Source: Paracoccaceae bacterium
Lineage (GTDB): Bacteria; Pseudomonadota; Alphaproteobacteria; Rhodobacterales; Rhodobacteraceae
NCBI GenBank assembly: GCA_020832725.1
Contig: JAFIEC010000267.1
Span: 1 to 23,070 of the forward strand
Length of the DNA: 23,070 nt
Direction of reading: 5' to 3'
Shown here: piece by piece, positions 6,909-14,188 of the stretch
How positions within the stretch are numbered: position 1 is the stretch's first letter
How the letters are laid out: each line of letters starts with the position of its first letter
Notes under the pieces: generated by a model
Told to the model about the DNA's origin: nothing
The model's input: the letters and a program-made list of their open reading frames with translations, nothing else
The model's database searches: none
Translations under genes and position numbers: made by a program

Positions 6909-7826
6909 ATGTCGAGCAGGGCAGCCCCCCGCATTGCCGTCCTCATGGGCGGCCCCTCGGTCGAGCGCGAGGTCTCTCTCGTGTCGGGCCGGGAATGCGC
7001 CGCGGCGCTGCGGGGCGAAGGATATGACGTGGTCGAGATGGACGCGCAGGGCGATCTCTGCGCGCGGCTTCGTGACAGCCGGGCGGATATCGTCTTCAAC
7101 GCCCTGCATGGCCGCTGGGGAGAGGATGGCTGCGTCCAGGGCCTGCTGGAATGGCTGGGCCTGCCCTATACGCATTCAGGCGTTCTTGCCTCTGCCCTGG
7201 CCATGGACAAGGAGCGCAGCAAGCTTGCCTTTCGGGCCGAGGGGCTGCCCGTGGCGGAGAGCCGCCTCGTCGCCCGGGATGCGCTGCATCACCACCCGCT
7301 GCCACCGCCCTATGTGCTCAAGCCGGTAAACGAGGGCTCCTCGGTCGGGGTGCATTTCGTGTTCGAGGGGGCCAACGCCCCGCCCCGCCTGTCTGCCGAG
7401 GCAGGCCTTCCCGGCGTGATGATGGCAGAAGCCTATGTGCCGGGGCGCGAGCTGACTGTCACCGTGCTGGGCGATCGGGCGCTGACGGTCACCGATATCG
7501 TGAGTGACGGCTGGTATGATTACGACGCCAAGTATCGTCCGGGGGGATCGCGCCACATCCTGCCGGCCGACCTGCCCGAGACGATCTTCGCGGCCTGTCT
7601 GTCCCATGCCCTGGCGGCCCATCGTGTGCTGGGGTGCCGAGGCATGAGCCGCGCCGACTTCCGCTGGAACGAGGCACTGGGCGAGGAGGGGCTGATCCTG
7701 CTGGAGGTGAATACCCAGCCGGGGATGACGCCCACATCGCTTTCCCCCGAACAGGCCGCCCATTGCGGCATCGGCTTTGGCGCGCTGTGTCGCTGGCTGG
7801 TGGAGGATGCATCATGCGACCGCTGA
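6909..7826 (+). CDS. ddlB: D-alanine--D-alanine ligase
   Basis: Ddl joins two D-alanines with ATP to make the dipeptide that ends the peptidoglycan stem peptide; cytoplasmic, ATP-grasp fold, 305 residues against 306 for E. coli DdlB. Visible key positions: E19 in SVEREVSL (first D-Ala), the LHGRWGEDG loop at 67-75, LKPVNEGSSVGV at 137-148 (ATP binding), Y209 and K208 in YDYDAKY matching E. coli Tyr216 and Lys215 of the omega loop, and metal ligands D250, E266 and N268 in LEVNTQPGMT. The omega-loop tyrosine marks a D-Ala-D-Ala enzyme rather than a D-Ala-D-Lac enzyme. Its end overlaps the ftsQ start by 13 bases, which suggests translational coupling. The murB-ddlB gap holds a pure-GC palindrome at 6876-6890. 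Confidence 0.96.
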   Translation: MSSRAAPRIAVLMGGPSVEREVSLVSGRECAAALRGEGYDVVEMDAQGDLCARLRDSRADIVFNALHGRWGEDGCVQGLLEWLGLPYTHSGVLASALAMDKERSKLAFRAEGLPVAESRLVARDALHHHPLPPPYVLKPVNEGSSVGVHFVFEGANAPPRLSAEAGLPGVMMAEAYVPGRELTVTVLGDRALTVTDIVSDGWYDYDAKYRPGGSRHILPADLPETIFAACLSHALAAHRVLGCRGMSRADFRWNEALGEEGLILLEVNTQPGMTPTSLSPEQAAHCGIGFGALCRWLVEDASCDR

Positions 7827-8737
7827 ACCATCCTGTCAGCGGTCACCGGCTGGAGCCGCCGCTGACGCGGCCGGTGCCCCCGCCGCGCGATCCGGCCCCC
7901 AGCCGCATCGCCTATCGGCTTCACCGGCTCTGGCTTACCCCGCTGGTGCGGATCCTTCTGCGCCGCGTGCTGCCCGTGGCGGCCCTGGTGGCGGGGCTGC
8001 TGGCCTTCGTGGCAACGCCCGAGAACATCACGCGCGCCCATGAGGGCCTGACGGAGTTGCGCCGCTCCATCGAGCAGCGCCCCGAGTTCATGGTGGTGGC
8101 GTTGCGGATCGAGGATGCGTCGCCCGAACTGGCCGAGGACATCCGCGAACTCACCTCGCTGACCTTCCCGGTCTCGTCGTTCGATCTCGATCTGCCGCAT
8201 CTGCGCGCCGAGATCGAGGGGCTGGATGCGGTGGGCCGCGCCGATCTCGTGATCCGGTCGGGCGGCATTCTGGAAATCCGCATCGACGAGCGGGTGCCCG
8301 TCGCCATATGGCGCCACCGCGAGGCTGTGGAGCTGGTCGATGTCGAGGGGCGCCGGGTGCAGGGTCTGTCGGAGACCGGCGGCTTGCCGCCATTGCCCCT
8401 GATCGTGGGCGATGGTGCCGATCGTGCCGTGGCCGAGGCGCTTGCGCTGATCGATGTCGCCGCGCGCTGGGAAGATCGCATCGCGGGCCTTGTGCGCATG
8501 GGAGAGCGCCGCTGGGACCTGGTTCTTGCCAGCGGTCAGCGGATTCTGCTGCCCGAGCGCGAGGCTGTGGCCGCGCTGGAATACGTCATCGCACTGGATG
8601 GCGCCCATGACCTTCTGAACCGTGATTTCAAAGCGATCGACCTGCGCAATTCCGCGCGACCGACCCTGCGCCTGAGCCCCGAGGCGCTGGAGAAGCTGCA
8701 CCTGATGCGCGGGCCAGGCAGAGGAGACGACAGCTGA
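7814..8737 (+). CDS. ftsQ: Cell division protein FtsQ
   Basis: FtsQ is a bitopic inner-membrane protein that links early and late divisome proteins. It has 307 residues: a proline-rich cytoplasmic N-terminus (1-40), one transmembrane helix at about 50-68 (RVLPVAALVAGLLAFVA), a POTRA domain at about 92-165 and the FtsQ/DivIB beta domain after it, containing VELVDVEGRRVQG and AIDLRNSARPTLRL near the C-terminus. I chose the ATG at 7814 because GGAGG stands 7 bases upstream and the protein then begins with the expected cytoplasmic tail; longer in-frame versions would run through ddlB. The stop overlaps the ftsA start in TGATG. Sequence similarity of FtsQ is low between orders, so position in the cluster supports the call. 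Confidence 0.93.
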   Translation: MRPLNHPVSGHRLEPPLTRPVPPPRDPAPSRIAYRLHRLWLTPLVRILLRRVLPVAALVAGLLAFVATPENITRAHEGLTELRRSIEQRPEFMVVALRIEDASPELAEDIRELTSLTFPVSSFDLDLPHLRAEIEGLDAVGRADLVIRSGGILEIRIDERVPVAIWRHREAVELVDVEGRRVQGLSETGGLPPLPLIVGDGADRAVAEALALIDVAARWEDRIAGLVRMGERRWDLVLASGQRILLPEREAVAALEYVIALDGAHDLLNRDFKAIDLRNSARPTLRLSPEALEKLHLMRGPGRGDDS

Positions 8738-10071
8738 TGGCACAGCTCTACCAGTCACAGCGCGCCATGCGGAACCGCAGGCAAGCCGCCCTGCAGCGCG
8801 GCGTGGTCGCGATCATCGACGTGGGAACCTGCAAGATCGCCTGCCTGATCCTGCGTTTCGATGGCCCCCAGCGCTTTGCCGGTGCCGACGGGGTCCGCTC
8901 CTCTGCCGGGCAATCCAGCTTTCGGGTGATCGGGGCCGCAACTACCCGTGCCCGGGGTGTGCGTTTCGGCGAGATCGAGACCATGCGCGAGACCGAGCGC
9001 GCGATCCGGACCGCCGTACAGGCCGCCCAGAAGATGGCCGAGGTGCGGGTCGATCATGTTATCGCCAGCTTCTCCGGTGCGCGCCCGCGCTCCTATGGGC
9101 TTGAGGGCGTCCTCGAGCTGCACGACGGCCCGGTGGGCGACCACGACATCGCAAGGGTTCTGGCGGCCTGCGACTTGCCCGACCTTGGCACGGGGCGAGA
9201 GGCGTTGCACGCCCAGCCGGTGAACTTCGTGCTCGATCACCGCAGCGGTCTGCAGGACCCGCGCGGCCAGGTTGGGCACCGGCTTGGCGTCGACATGCAT
9301 CTGCTGACTGTCGATACCATCGCCATCGAGAACCTGCTGCATTGCGTCAAGCGTTGCGACCTCGAACTCGCGGGCGTCGCCTCTTCGCCCTATGCGAGCG
9401 GAATATCCGCGCTGGTCGAGGACGAGCGGGAACTGGGTGCCGCCTGTGTGGACATGGGCGGCGGAACCACCAGCCTCTCGATCTTTGCGCGCAAGCACAT
9501 GATCTTTGCCGAAACCGTACGGATGGGCGGCGAGCATGTCACATCCGACATCTCTCAGGGCCTGCAGGTGCCCATGGCCACGGCCGAGCGCATCAAGACG
9601 CTGCATGGCGGTGTCGTCGCCACCGGCATGGACGATCGCGAGATGATCGAACTGGGTGGCGAGACCGGCGATTGGGAACTTGACCGGCGCACTGTCAGCC
9701 GGTCCGAGCTGATCGGAGTGATCAGGCCCCGGGTCGAGGAAATTCTGGAAGAGGTGCGGGCCCGGCTCGATGCGGCGGGCTTCGAGCATCTGCCCGCACA
9801 GCGCATCGTGCTGACCGGCGGGGCCAGCCAGATCCCCGGCATCGAGGGGCTTGCCGCGCGTATCCTCGGCCAGCAGGTGCGCCTTGGCCGACCGCTGCGG
9901 GTACAGGGCCTGCCCAGTGCCGCAGCGGGGCCCGCCTTTGCCTCGGCTGTGGGGCTGTGCCTCTTTGCCGCATGCCCGCAGGATGAATGGTGGGATTTCG
10001 AAGTGCCCCACGACCGCTATCCCGCCCGCTCATTCCGGCGGATCGCGAAATGGATGAAGGAGAATTGGTGA
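8737..10071 (+). CDS. ftsA: Cell division protein FtsA
   Basis: FtsA is an actin-like ATPase that tethers FtsZ filaments to the membrane and recruits later divisome proteins. It has 444 residues. The phosphate-1 strand IIDVGTCKIACLIL lies at 26-39, the 1C subdomain follows, the phosphate-2 motif CVDMGGGTTSLSIF is at about 237-250 and the adenosine motif VLTGGASQIPGI at about 357-368. The C-terminus FRRIAKWMKENW is an amphipathic membrane-targeting helix. GAGGAGA lies upstream and the ATG shares one base with the ftsQ stop. An extra charged tail precedes the first strand (residues 1-22), longer than in E. coli. A 257-base gap separates it from ftsZ. Confidence 0.96.
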   Translation: MAQLYQSQRAMRNRRQAALQRGVVAIIDVGTCKIACLILRFDGPQRFAGADGVRSSAGQSSFRVIGAATTRARGVRFGEIETMRETERAIRTAVQAAQKMAEVRVDHVIASFSGARPRSYGLEGVLELHDGPVGDHDIARVLAACDLPDLGTGREALHAQPVNFVLDHRSGLQDPRGQVGHRLGVDMHLLTVDTIAIENLLHCVKRCDLELAGVASSPYASGISALVEDERELGAACVDMGGGTTSLSIFARKHMIFAETVRMGGEHVTSDISQGLQVPMATAERIKTLHGGVVATGMDDREMIELGGETGDWELDRRTVSRSELIGVIRPRVEEILEEVRARLDAAGFEHLPAQRIVLTGGASQIPGIEGLAARILGQQVRLGRPLRVQGLPSAAAGPAFASAVGLCLFAACPQDEWWDFEVPHDRYPARSFRRIAKWMKENW

Positions 10072-10155
10072 GCCCCATATTTCGAGCCATAAGCAAGATA
10101 CTGCCTGCGGCATCAGGACATGGTCGAGATATAGCGGTTTGCCGGTGTTTTTTGA

Positions 10156-10184
10156 GTGACGAGGCTTGGCCGGTTGGCTAATAT
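10156..10184 (+). promoter_or_regulatory. Candidate ftsZ promoter in the ftsA-ftsZ gap
   Basis: GTGACG (10156-10161, 4 of 6 matches to -35) and TAATAT (10179-10184, 4 of 6 matches to -10) are 17 bases apart. Transcription would start near 10191, about 138 nt before the ftsZ ATG. The rest of the 257-base gap (10072-10328) holds a T6 run at about 10148-10153 behind a very weak hairpin, and no gene that I can support. A GTG at 10200 opens a frame in register with ftsZ but adds only a basic, low-complexity stretch without an obvious ribosome binding site. Confidence 0.4.
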
Positions 10185-10328
10185 GACGGGTTAACGGGGG
10201 TGCTTCGGGCGCGTGAAGGGCCAAAGCCAACCGACAGGGCAGAGAAGAGGCCGCCGGCAAGGGGCAGGCCGAAACGGGAGGCGCCGCGCGACCGCGTGGC
10301 ACAGGCACAGAAACAGGCGGATACACTC

Positions 10329-11963
10329 ATGGCACTCAATCTGACGCTGCCGGAGCAGCATGACCTCAAGCCGCGGATCACCGTTTTCGGCGTGGGTGGC
10401 GCGGGCGGAAACGCGGTCAACAACATGATCGCCCAGGAGCTTGACGGCGTCGAATTCGTGGTCGCCAACACCGACGCCCAGGCCCTTGCCCAGAGCCGGG
10501 CACAATCCCGTATCCAGATGGGGGTGAAGGCAACCGAGGGGCTGGGCGCGGGGGCGCGTCCGGTTGTCGGGGCGAAGGCCGCCGAGGAATCCATCGAACA
10601 GATCGTCGATCACCTTGTTGGCGCGCATATGTGTTTCATCACCGCCGGCATGGGCGGCGGCACCGGTACCGGTGCCGCGCCGATCATCGCCCAGGCGGCG
10701 CGCGAACTGGGCGTGCTGACCGTCGGTGTGGTGACGAAGCCATTCCAGTTCGAGGGTGCCAAGCGGATGCGCCAGGCCGAGGACGGGGTCGAGGCCCTGC
10801 AGAAGGTCGTCGATACGCTGATCATCATTCCCAACCAGAACCTGTTCCGTCTTGCCAGCGAGAAGACCACATTCACCGAAGCCTTCGCGATGGCTGATGA
10901 TGTGCTCTACCAGGGTGTGAAGGGCGTGACCGACCTGATGGTCAAGCCCGGCCTGATCAACCTCGATTTCGCGGATGTCCGCTCTGTCATGGACGAGATG
11001 GGCAAGGCAATGATGGGCACGGGCGAGGCATCGGGCGAGGATCGCGCAGTGCAGGCGGCCGAAAAGGCCATCGCCAACCCGCTTCTCGACGAAATCAGCC
11101 TCAAGGGTGCCAAGGGCGTTCTGATCAACATCACCGGCGGATTCGACCTGACCCTGTTCGAACTCGACGAAGCCGCCAACCGCATCAAGTCGGAGGTGGA
11201 CCCCGAGGCGAACATCATCATCGGCTCCACCCTCGATCCGACGATGGAGGGCGCGATGCGCGTGTCCGTCGTGGCGACCGGCATCGATGCGCTGGACGTG
11301 TCCCAGGAAATTCCCGTCCCGCGGCGCAAACTGTCCCAGCCGCTGAAATCGGCGCAGCTGGTGGAGGAATCCGTGACCCGGGCGCCTGCCGAGCCGGTCG
11401 AGGAGCCTGCTTTCGATGAGCTGCCCTCGCTGCTGGACGAGGCTCATGACATGTCGGAGGAGGAGGGCGGTTCGCTCTTTGCCGAAGACGAGGCCGATGA
11501 TGACGTCTTCGACGAGGACGACCTGCCTCCCCCGGCCTACCGGCCCGAGGCGGAGCGCCCGGCAGCGCGCGCATCGCAGGCATCCGACGAGCTGGCGGGT
11601 TTCGTTGCGCCAAAGGCCCCGGCCCCCGGCACAGCTTCTCCCGATGCGATGGCGCGGCTGCGCACGGCCGTGTCCAAGGCGCCGCAAGGCGGTGTGCGGA
11701 CCATGCAACCGACCGCACCACAGCCGCAGCAGCGCCCTGCCGAGGCGCGCAGCGAGACCGAACGTGCGGGCCGCTTCGGCATCAACAGCCTGATCAGCCG
11801 CATGACAGGCCATGCCGCCGCCGGAGAGACCCCCGCCCCGCGCCGCGAGCCGCCCCGCGCCGTGCCGCCGAGTGCGCTGCGCGAGGAGCCGGAGGACGAG
11901 ATGCGCGACCCCGAGCAGGAGCGCATCGAGATTCCCGCCTTCCTGCGGCGTCAGGCGAACTGA
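10329..11963 (+). CDS. ftsZ: Cell division GTPase FtsZ
   Basis: FtsZ is the tubulin-like GTPase that polymerises at midcell into the Z ring. It has 544 residues. The GTPase domain runs to about residue 320 with GVGGAGGNAV (21-30), the tubulin signature GGGTGTG (109-115) and the T7 loop NLDFADVRSV (211-220) carrying the catalytic aspartates. A long acidic then basic linker (about 325-532) follows. The protein ends in IEIPAFLRRQAN, the C-terminal peptide that binds FtsA and other tethers. The linker of about 200 residues makes it much longer than E. coli FtsZ (383), as is usual for alphaproteobacteria. I chose the ATG at 10329 since MALNLTLPEQ matches the family start. It has a candidate promoter upstream and a terminator downstream. 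Confidence 0.97.
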   Translation: MALNLTLPEQHDLKPRITVFGVGGAGGNAVNNMIAQELDGVEFVVANTDAQALAQSRAQSRIQMGVKATEGLGAGARPVVGAKAAEESIEQIVDHLVGAHMCFITAGMGGGTGTGAAPIIAQAARELGVLTVGVVTKPFQFEGAKRMRQAEDGVEALQKVVDTLIIIPNQNLFRLASEKTTFTEAFAMADDVLYQGVKGVTDLMVKPGLINLDFADVRSVMDEMGKAMMGTGEASGEDRAVQAAEKAIANPLLDEISLKGAKGVLINITGGFDLTLFELDEAANRIKSEVDPEANIIIGSTLDPTMEGAMRVSVVATGIDALDVSQEIPVPRRKLSQPLKSAQLVEESVTRAPAEPVEEPAFDELPSLLDEAHDMSEEEGGSLFAEDEADDDVFDEDDLPPPAYRPEAERPAARASQASDELAGFVAPKAPAPGTASPDAMARLRTAVSKAPQGGVRTMQPTAPQPQQRPAEARSETERAGRFGINSLISRMTGHAAAGETPAPRREPPRAVPPSALREEPEDEMRDPEQERIEIPAFLRRQAN

Positions 11964-11999
11964 CATCGTTTTGCCGCAATCCTGAATCCCTGTTCACAT

Positions 12000-12030
12000 C
12001 GGCCGGGCGGGTGCCCGGCCGTTTGCTTTT
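12000..12030 (+). terminator. Intrinsic terminator of ftsZ
   Basis: A perfect 9-base all-GC stem has arms CGGCCGGGC (12000-12008) and GCCCGGCCG (12013-12021) around the tetraloop GGGT, and is followed by TTTGCTTTT. It lies 36 bases after the ftsZ stop. This is the clearest intrinsic terminator in the window and suggests that much of the lpxC message starts separately. Confidence 0.82.
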
Positions 12031-12055
12031 CAAGGCATTGTTTTTCAGGTATAAA
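12027..12055 (+). promoter_or_regulatory. Candidate lpxC promoter overlapping the ftsZ terminator tail
   Basis: TTTTCA (12027-12032, 4 of 6 matches to -35) and TATAAA (12050-12055, 5 of 6 matches to -10) are 17 bases apart. The -35 is made of the last T residues of the terminator and the bases after it. Transcription would begin near 12062. Confidence 0.45.
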
Positions 12056-12061
12056 TCCCAA

Positions 12062-12255
12062 AGTCGGCAGATTGATGCCGGTCTGTCTCGCAAATGTTTC
12101 ACATATTCGCAAAGAGTGAATTGGCACTCGGCGACAGGCTGGTTACCCAAGTCTCACCGGCGCGACAGGTGGCGGGCAGTCGGGCAGTATGGCCGAACGG
12201 CGCAACGGACCCGAAGCGACCGCAAGAAAACGGCAGCTGGCCGGAACGAGGACAG
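12062..12255 (+). other. Probable untranslated leader of lpxC
   Basis: About 190 bases between the predicted start of transcription and the lpxC ATG contain no gene that I can support. Small features seen: an inverted repeat GAGTG/CACTC (12114-12118 and 12125-12129) with a 6-base loop, a perfect tandem repeat of CGGGCAGT at 12173-12188, and two copies of GCGACAGG (near 12131 and 12162). An ATG at 12094 is in frame with lpxC but has no ribosome binding site, and its 54 codons do not look like LpxC. Confidence 0.4.
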
Positions 12256-13170
12256 ATGTATCAGACCACGCTCGAGATGCCCGCGATTCTTGCAGGTCAT
12301 GGCCTTCATACCGGCCGTCCGGCCCGCGTGGTCCTGCGGCCTGCGCCTGCCGGTACCGGTGTGCGTTTTCGCCGGGTGGACCTTGCCGGGGACAACGAGA
12401 TCGCCGCGCGTCATGACAATGTGATCGAGACCCGCCTTTCGACCCTTATCGGCAATTCCAGTGGCGTGCGGGTCGGCACGATCGAGCATCTGATGGCCGC
12501 GCTTGCCGGTCTTGGCGTGCATAACGTGGTGGTCGAGGTCGATGGCCCGGAAGTGCCGATCATGGATGGAAGCGCCTCTCCGTTCGTCGCCGCCATTCAC
12601 CGCGCCGGGCTCAGGCAACTGGGCGCGCCGCTGCGCGTCCTGCGTCTGCGTCGCGCCATCGAGGTGCAGGACGGCAGCGCCCGTGCGCGGCTTGACCCGG
12701 CCGATACCTTCGCCCTGGATTTCCGGATCGATTTCTCCGAGGCCGCTATCGGACGGCAGAGCTTTCGCCTCGACATGGCCGGCGAGGCTTTCGAGCGTGC
12801 GTTGGCATCGGCGCGCACATTCTGTCGCAGCGCCGATATCGCTGCCATGCGGTCCGAGGGGCTGGCGCTGGGCGGAAGCTACGAGAACGCGATCGTGGTG
12901 GAGGGCGAGCGCGTCCTCAACCCCGAGGGGCTGCGCTATGCCGACGAATATGTGCGCCACAAGATGCTGGATGCCGTGGGCGATCTGGCCCTTGCCGGGG
13001 CACCGCTTCTGGCGCTTTACACGGGTGATCGCGCGGGGCACCGGATGACCAATCTTCTGCTGCACCGGATGTTCTCGACTTCGGGGGCCTTCACGGTCGA
13101 GACCTGCACGCCTGCCATGGCGGCAGCATTGCCCGGTCTGGAGCCCGCGCCGGGGCGGGCTGTCGCCTGA
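12256..13170 (+). CDS. lpxC: UDP-3-O-acyl-N-acetylglucosamine deacetylase
   Basis: LpxC is the zinc deacetylase that catalyses the committed step of lipid A synthesis in the cytoplasm. It has 304 residues, against 305 in E. coli. Visible residues: GHGLHTG (14-20), general base E77 with zinc ligand H78 in TIEHLMAALAGLGVHN, the DGSASPF loop (104-110), LALGGSYENAIVV (203-215), zinc ligands H235 and D239 in VRHKMLDAVGDL and catalytic H262 in AGHRMTN. The start at 12256 fits the family N-terminus and GAGGA lies just ahead. The protein ends in small hydrophobic residues (RAVA), loosely like the E. coli degradation tail ending in LA. Presence of lpxC implies a lipid A outer membrane. Confidence 0.97.
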   Translation: MYQTTLEMPAILAGHGLHTGRPARVVLRPAPAGTGVRFRRVDLAGDNEIAARHDNVIETRLSTLIGNSSGVRVGTIEHLMAALAGLGVHNVVVEVDGPEVPIMDGSASPFVAAIHRAGLRQLGAPLRVLRLRRAIEVQDGSARARLDPADTFALDFRIDFSEAAIGRQSFRLDMAGEAFERALASARTFCRSADIAAMRSEGLALGGSYENAIVVEGERVLNPEGLRYADEYVRHKMLDAVGDLALAGAPLLALYTGDRAGHRMTNLLLHRMFSTSGAFTVETCTPAMAAALPGLEPAPGRAVA

Positions 13171-13287
13171 TCGGCCCCCGGCAACGAAGTGCTTCGGGAT
13201 TTGGTGTTGAATCTGACCTCCGCCCGGGGTTTATGTGCTAACAACGTCGGCGAAGGTTCGGCGGTAACGGGCGGGGTGATCGGCAGC

Positions 13288-14127
13288 ATGGCGCGCAGCA
13301 AGGCATGGGCAAGGCTGGCGATCGGCGTGGTGGCCCTTGCACTTCTGGCCGGCTGCGCCAGCCGGGAAGTAAGCGTGTTGCAACTCGAAACACGCGAACC
13401 GGACGAGATTTTCCGGATCGGAGAGGCTGCGCTCGAAGACGGGCGGCCAGGCGAGGCCGCCGAGATCTTCGCCGAGATCGAGCGGCTTTATCCCTATTCG
13501 GAATGGGCGCGGCGCGGGCTGATCATGTCGGCGGCCTCGTTCCACAGGGCGCGAGACTTCGACAACAGCCGGGCCTCGGCCCAGCGATTCCTCGATTTCT
13601 TCCCCGCCGACGAGGATGCGGCCTATGCACAATACCTGCTGGCATTGTCCTATTACGACCAGATCGACAGGGTCGGCCGCGACCAGGGGCTGACGTTCCA
13701 GGCACTCAGGGGCATGCGCGACGTCGTCTCCCGCTTTCCCGACAGCGATTACGCCCGCTCGGCCATGATGAAGTTCGAGCTGGCCTTCGACCAGCTTGCC
13801 GCCAAGGAGATGGAGGTTGGCCGCTACTACCTGCGCCGCAACCATTTCACGGCGGCGATCAACCGGTTCCGCGTCGTGGTGGAGGATTACCAGACTTCCA
13901 CGCAGACACCGGAGGCATTGCATCGTCTGGTGGAGGCCTATCTGTCGCTGGGCCTGACCGAAGAGGCGCAGACTGCGGCCGCGATCCTTGGGCACAACTT
14001 CCAGTCCAGCGAATGGTATGAGGACAGCTTCCGGCTGCTGACCCGTGCCGGGCTGGAGCCGGAAGCCCGAGGGGACGGATGGCTGCGGCAGATCTACAGG
14101 CAGACGATCCTGGGCCAATGGCTCTGA
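13288..14127 (+). CDS. bamD: Outer-membrane protein assembly lipoprotein BamD (ComL)
   Basis: BamD is an outer-membrane lipoprotein of the BAM complex that, with BamA, folds beta-barrel proteins. It has 279 residues. A signal peptide at 1-22 ends in the lipobox LAGC with the modified cysteine at 23, followed by Ala at +2, which fits transport to the outer membrane. The mature part is made of tetratricopeptide-like helical repeats: DEIFRIGEAALEDGRPGEAAEIFAEIERLYPYSEWA is the conserved first repeat, then AQYLLALSYYDQI and YYLRRNHFTAAINRFRVVVEDY. I chose the ATG at 13288 because it gives a proper signal peptide; a GTG at 13276 is a close alternative. It lies 117 bases after lpxC and 61 before recN. 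Confidence 0.94.
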   Translation: MARSKAWARLAIGVVALALLAGCASREVSVLQLETREPDEIFRIGEAALEDGRPGEAAEIFAEIERLYPYSEWARRGLIMSAASFHRARDFDNSRASAQRFLDFFPADEDAAYAQYLLALSYYDQIDRVGRDQGLTFQALRGMRDVVSRFPDSDYARSAMMKFELAFDQLAAKEMEVGRYYLRRNHFTAAINRFRVVVEDYQTSTQTPEALHRLVEAYLSLGLTEEAQTAAAILGHNFQSSEWYEDSFRLLTRAGLEPEARGDGWLRQIYRQTILGQWL

Positions 14128-14188
14128 GACAGGCGCTCCGGGTCGGTGGGCGCGGGTGAACGCAGAGGCGTTATAGGGGCTGGGCGCT

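Noticed and set aside
10200..10328. GTG-started N-terminal extension of FtsZ by 43 residues.
   Set aside because: Basic, low-complexity sequence without FtsZ similarity or a clear ribosome binding site; the family starts at MALNLTL (10329).
12094..12255. ATG-started extension of LpxC by 54 residues.
   Set aside because: No ribosome binding site and no LpxC-like sequence before MYQTTLE; better read as an untranslated leader.
13189..13287. Longer BamD beginning 33 codons upstream.
   Set aside because: It would bury the lipoprotein signal peptide, which needs to be at the N-terminus.
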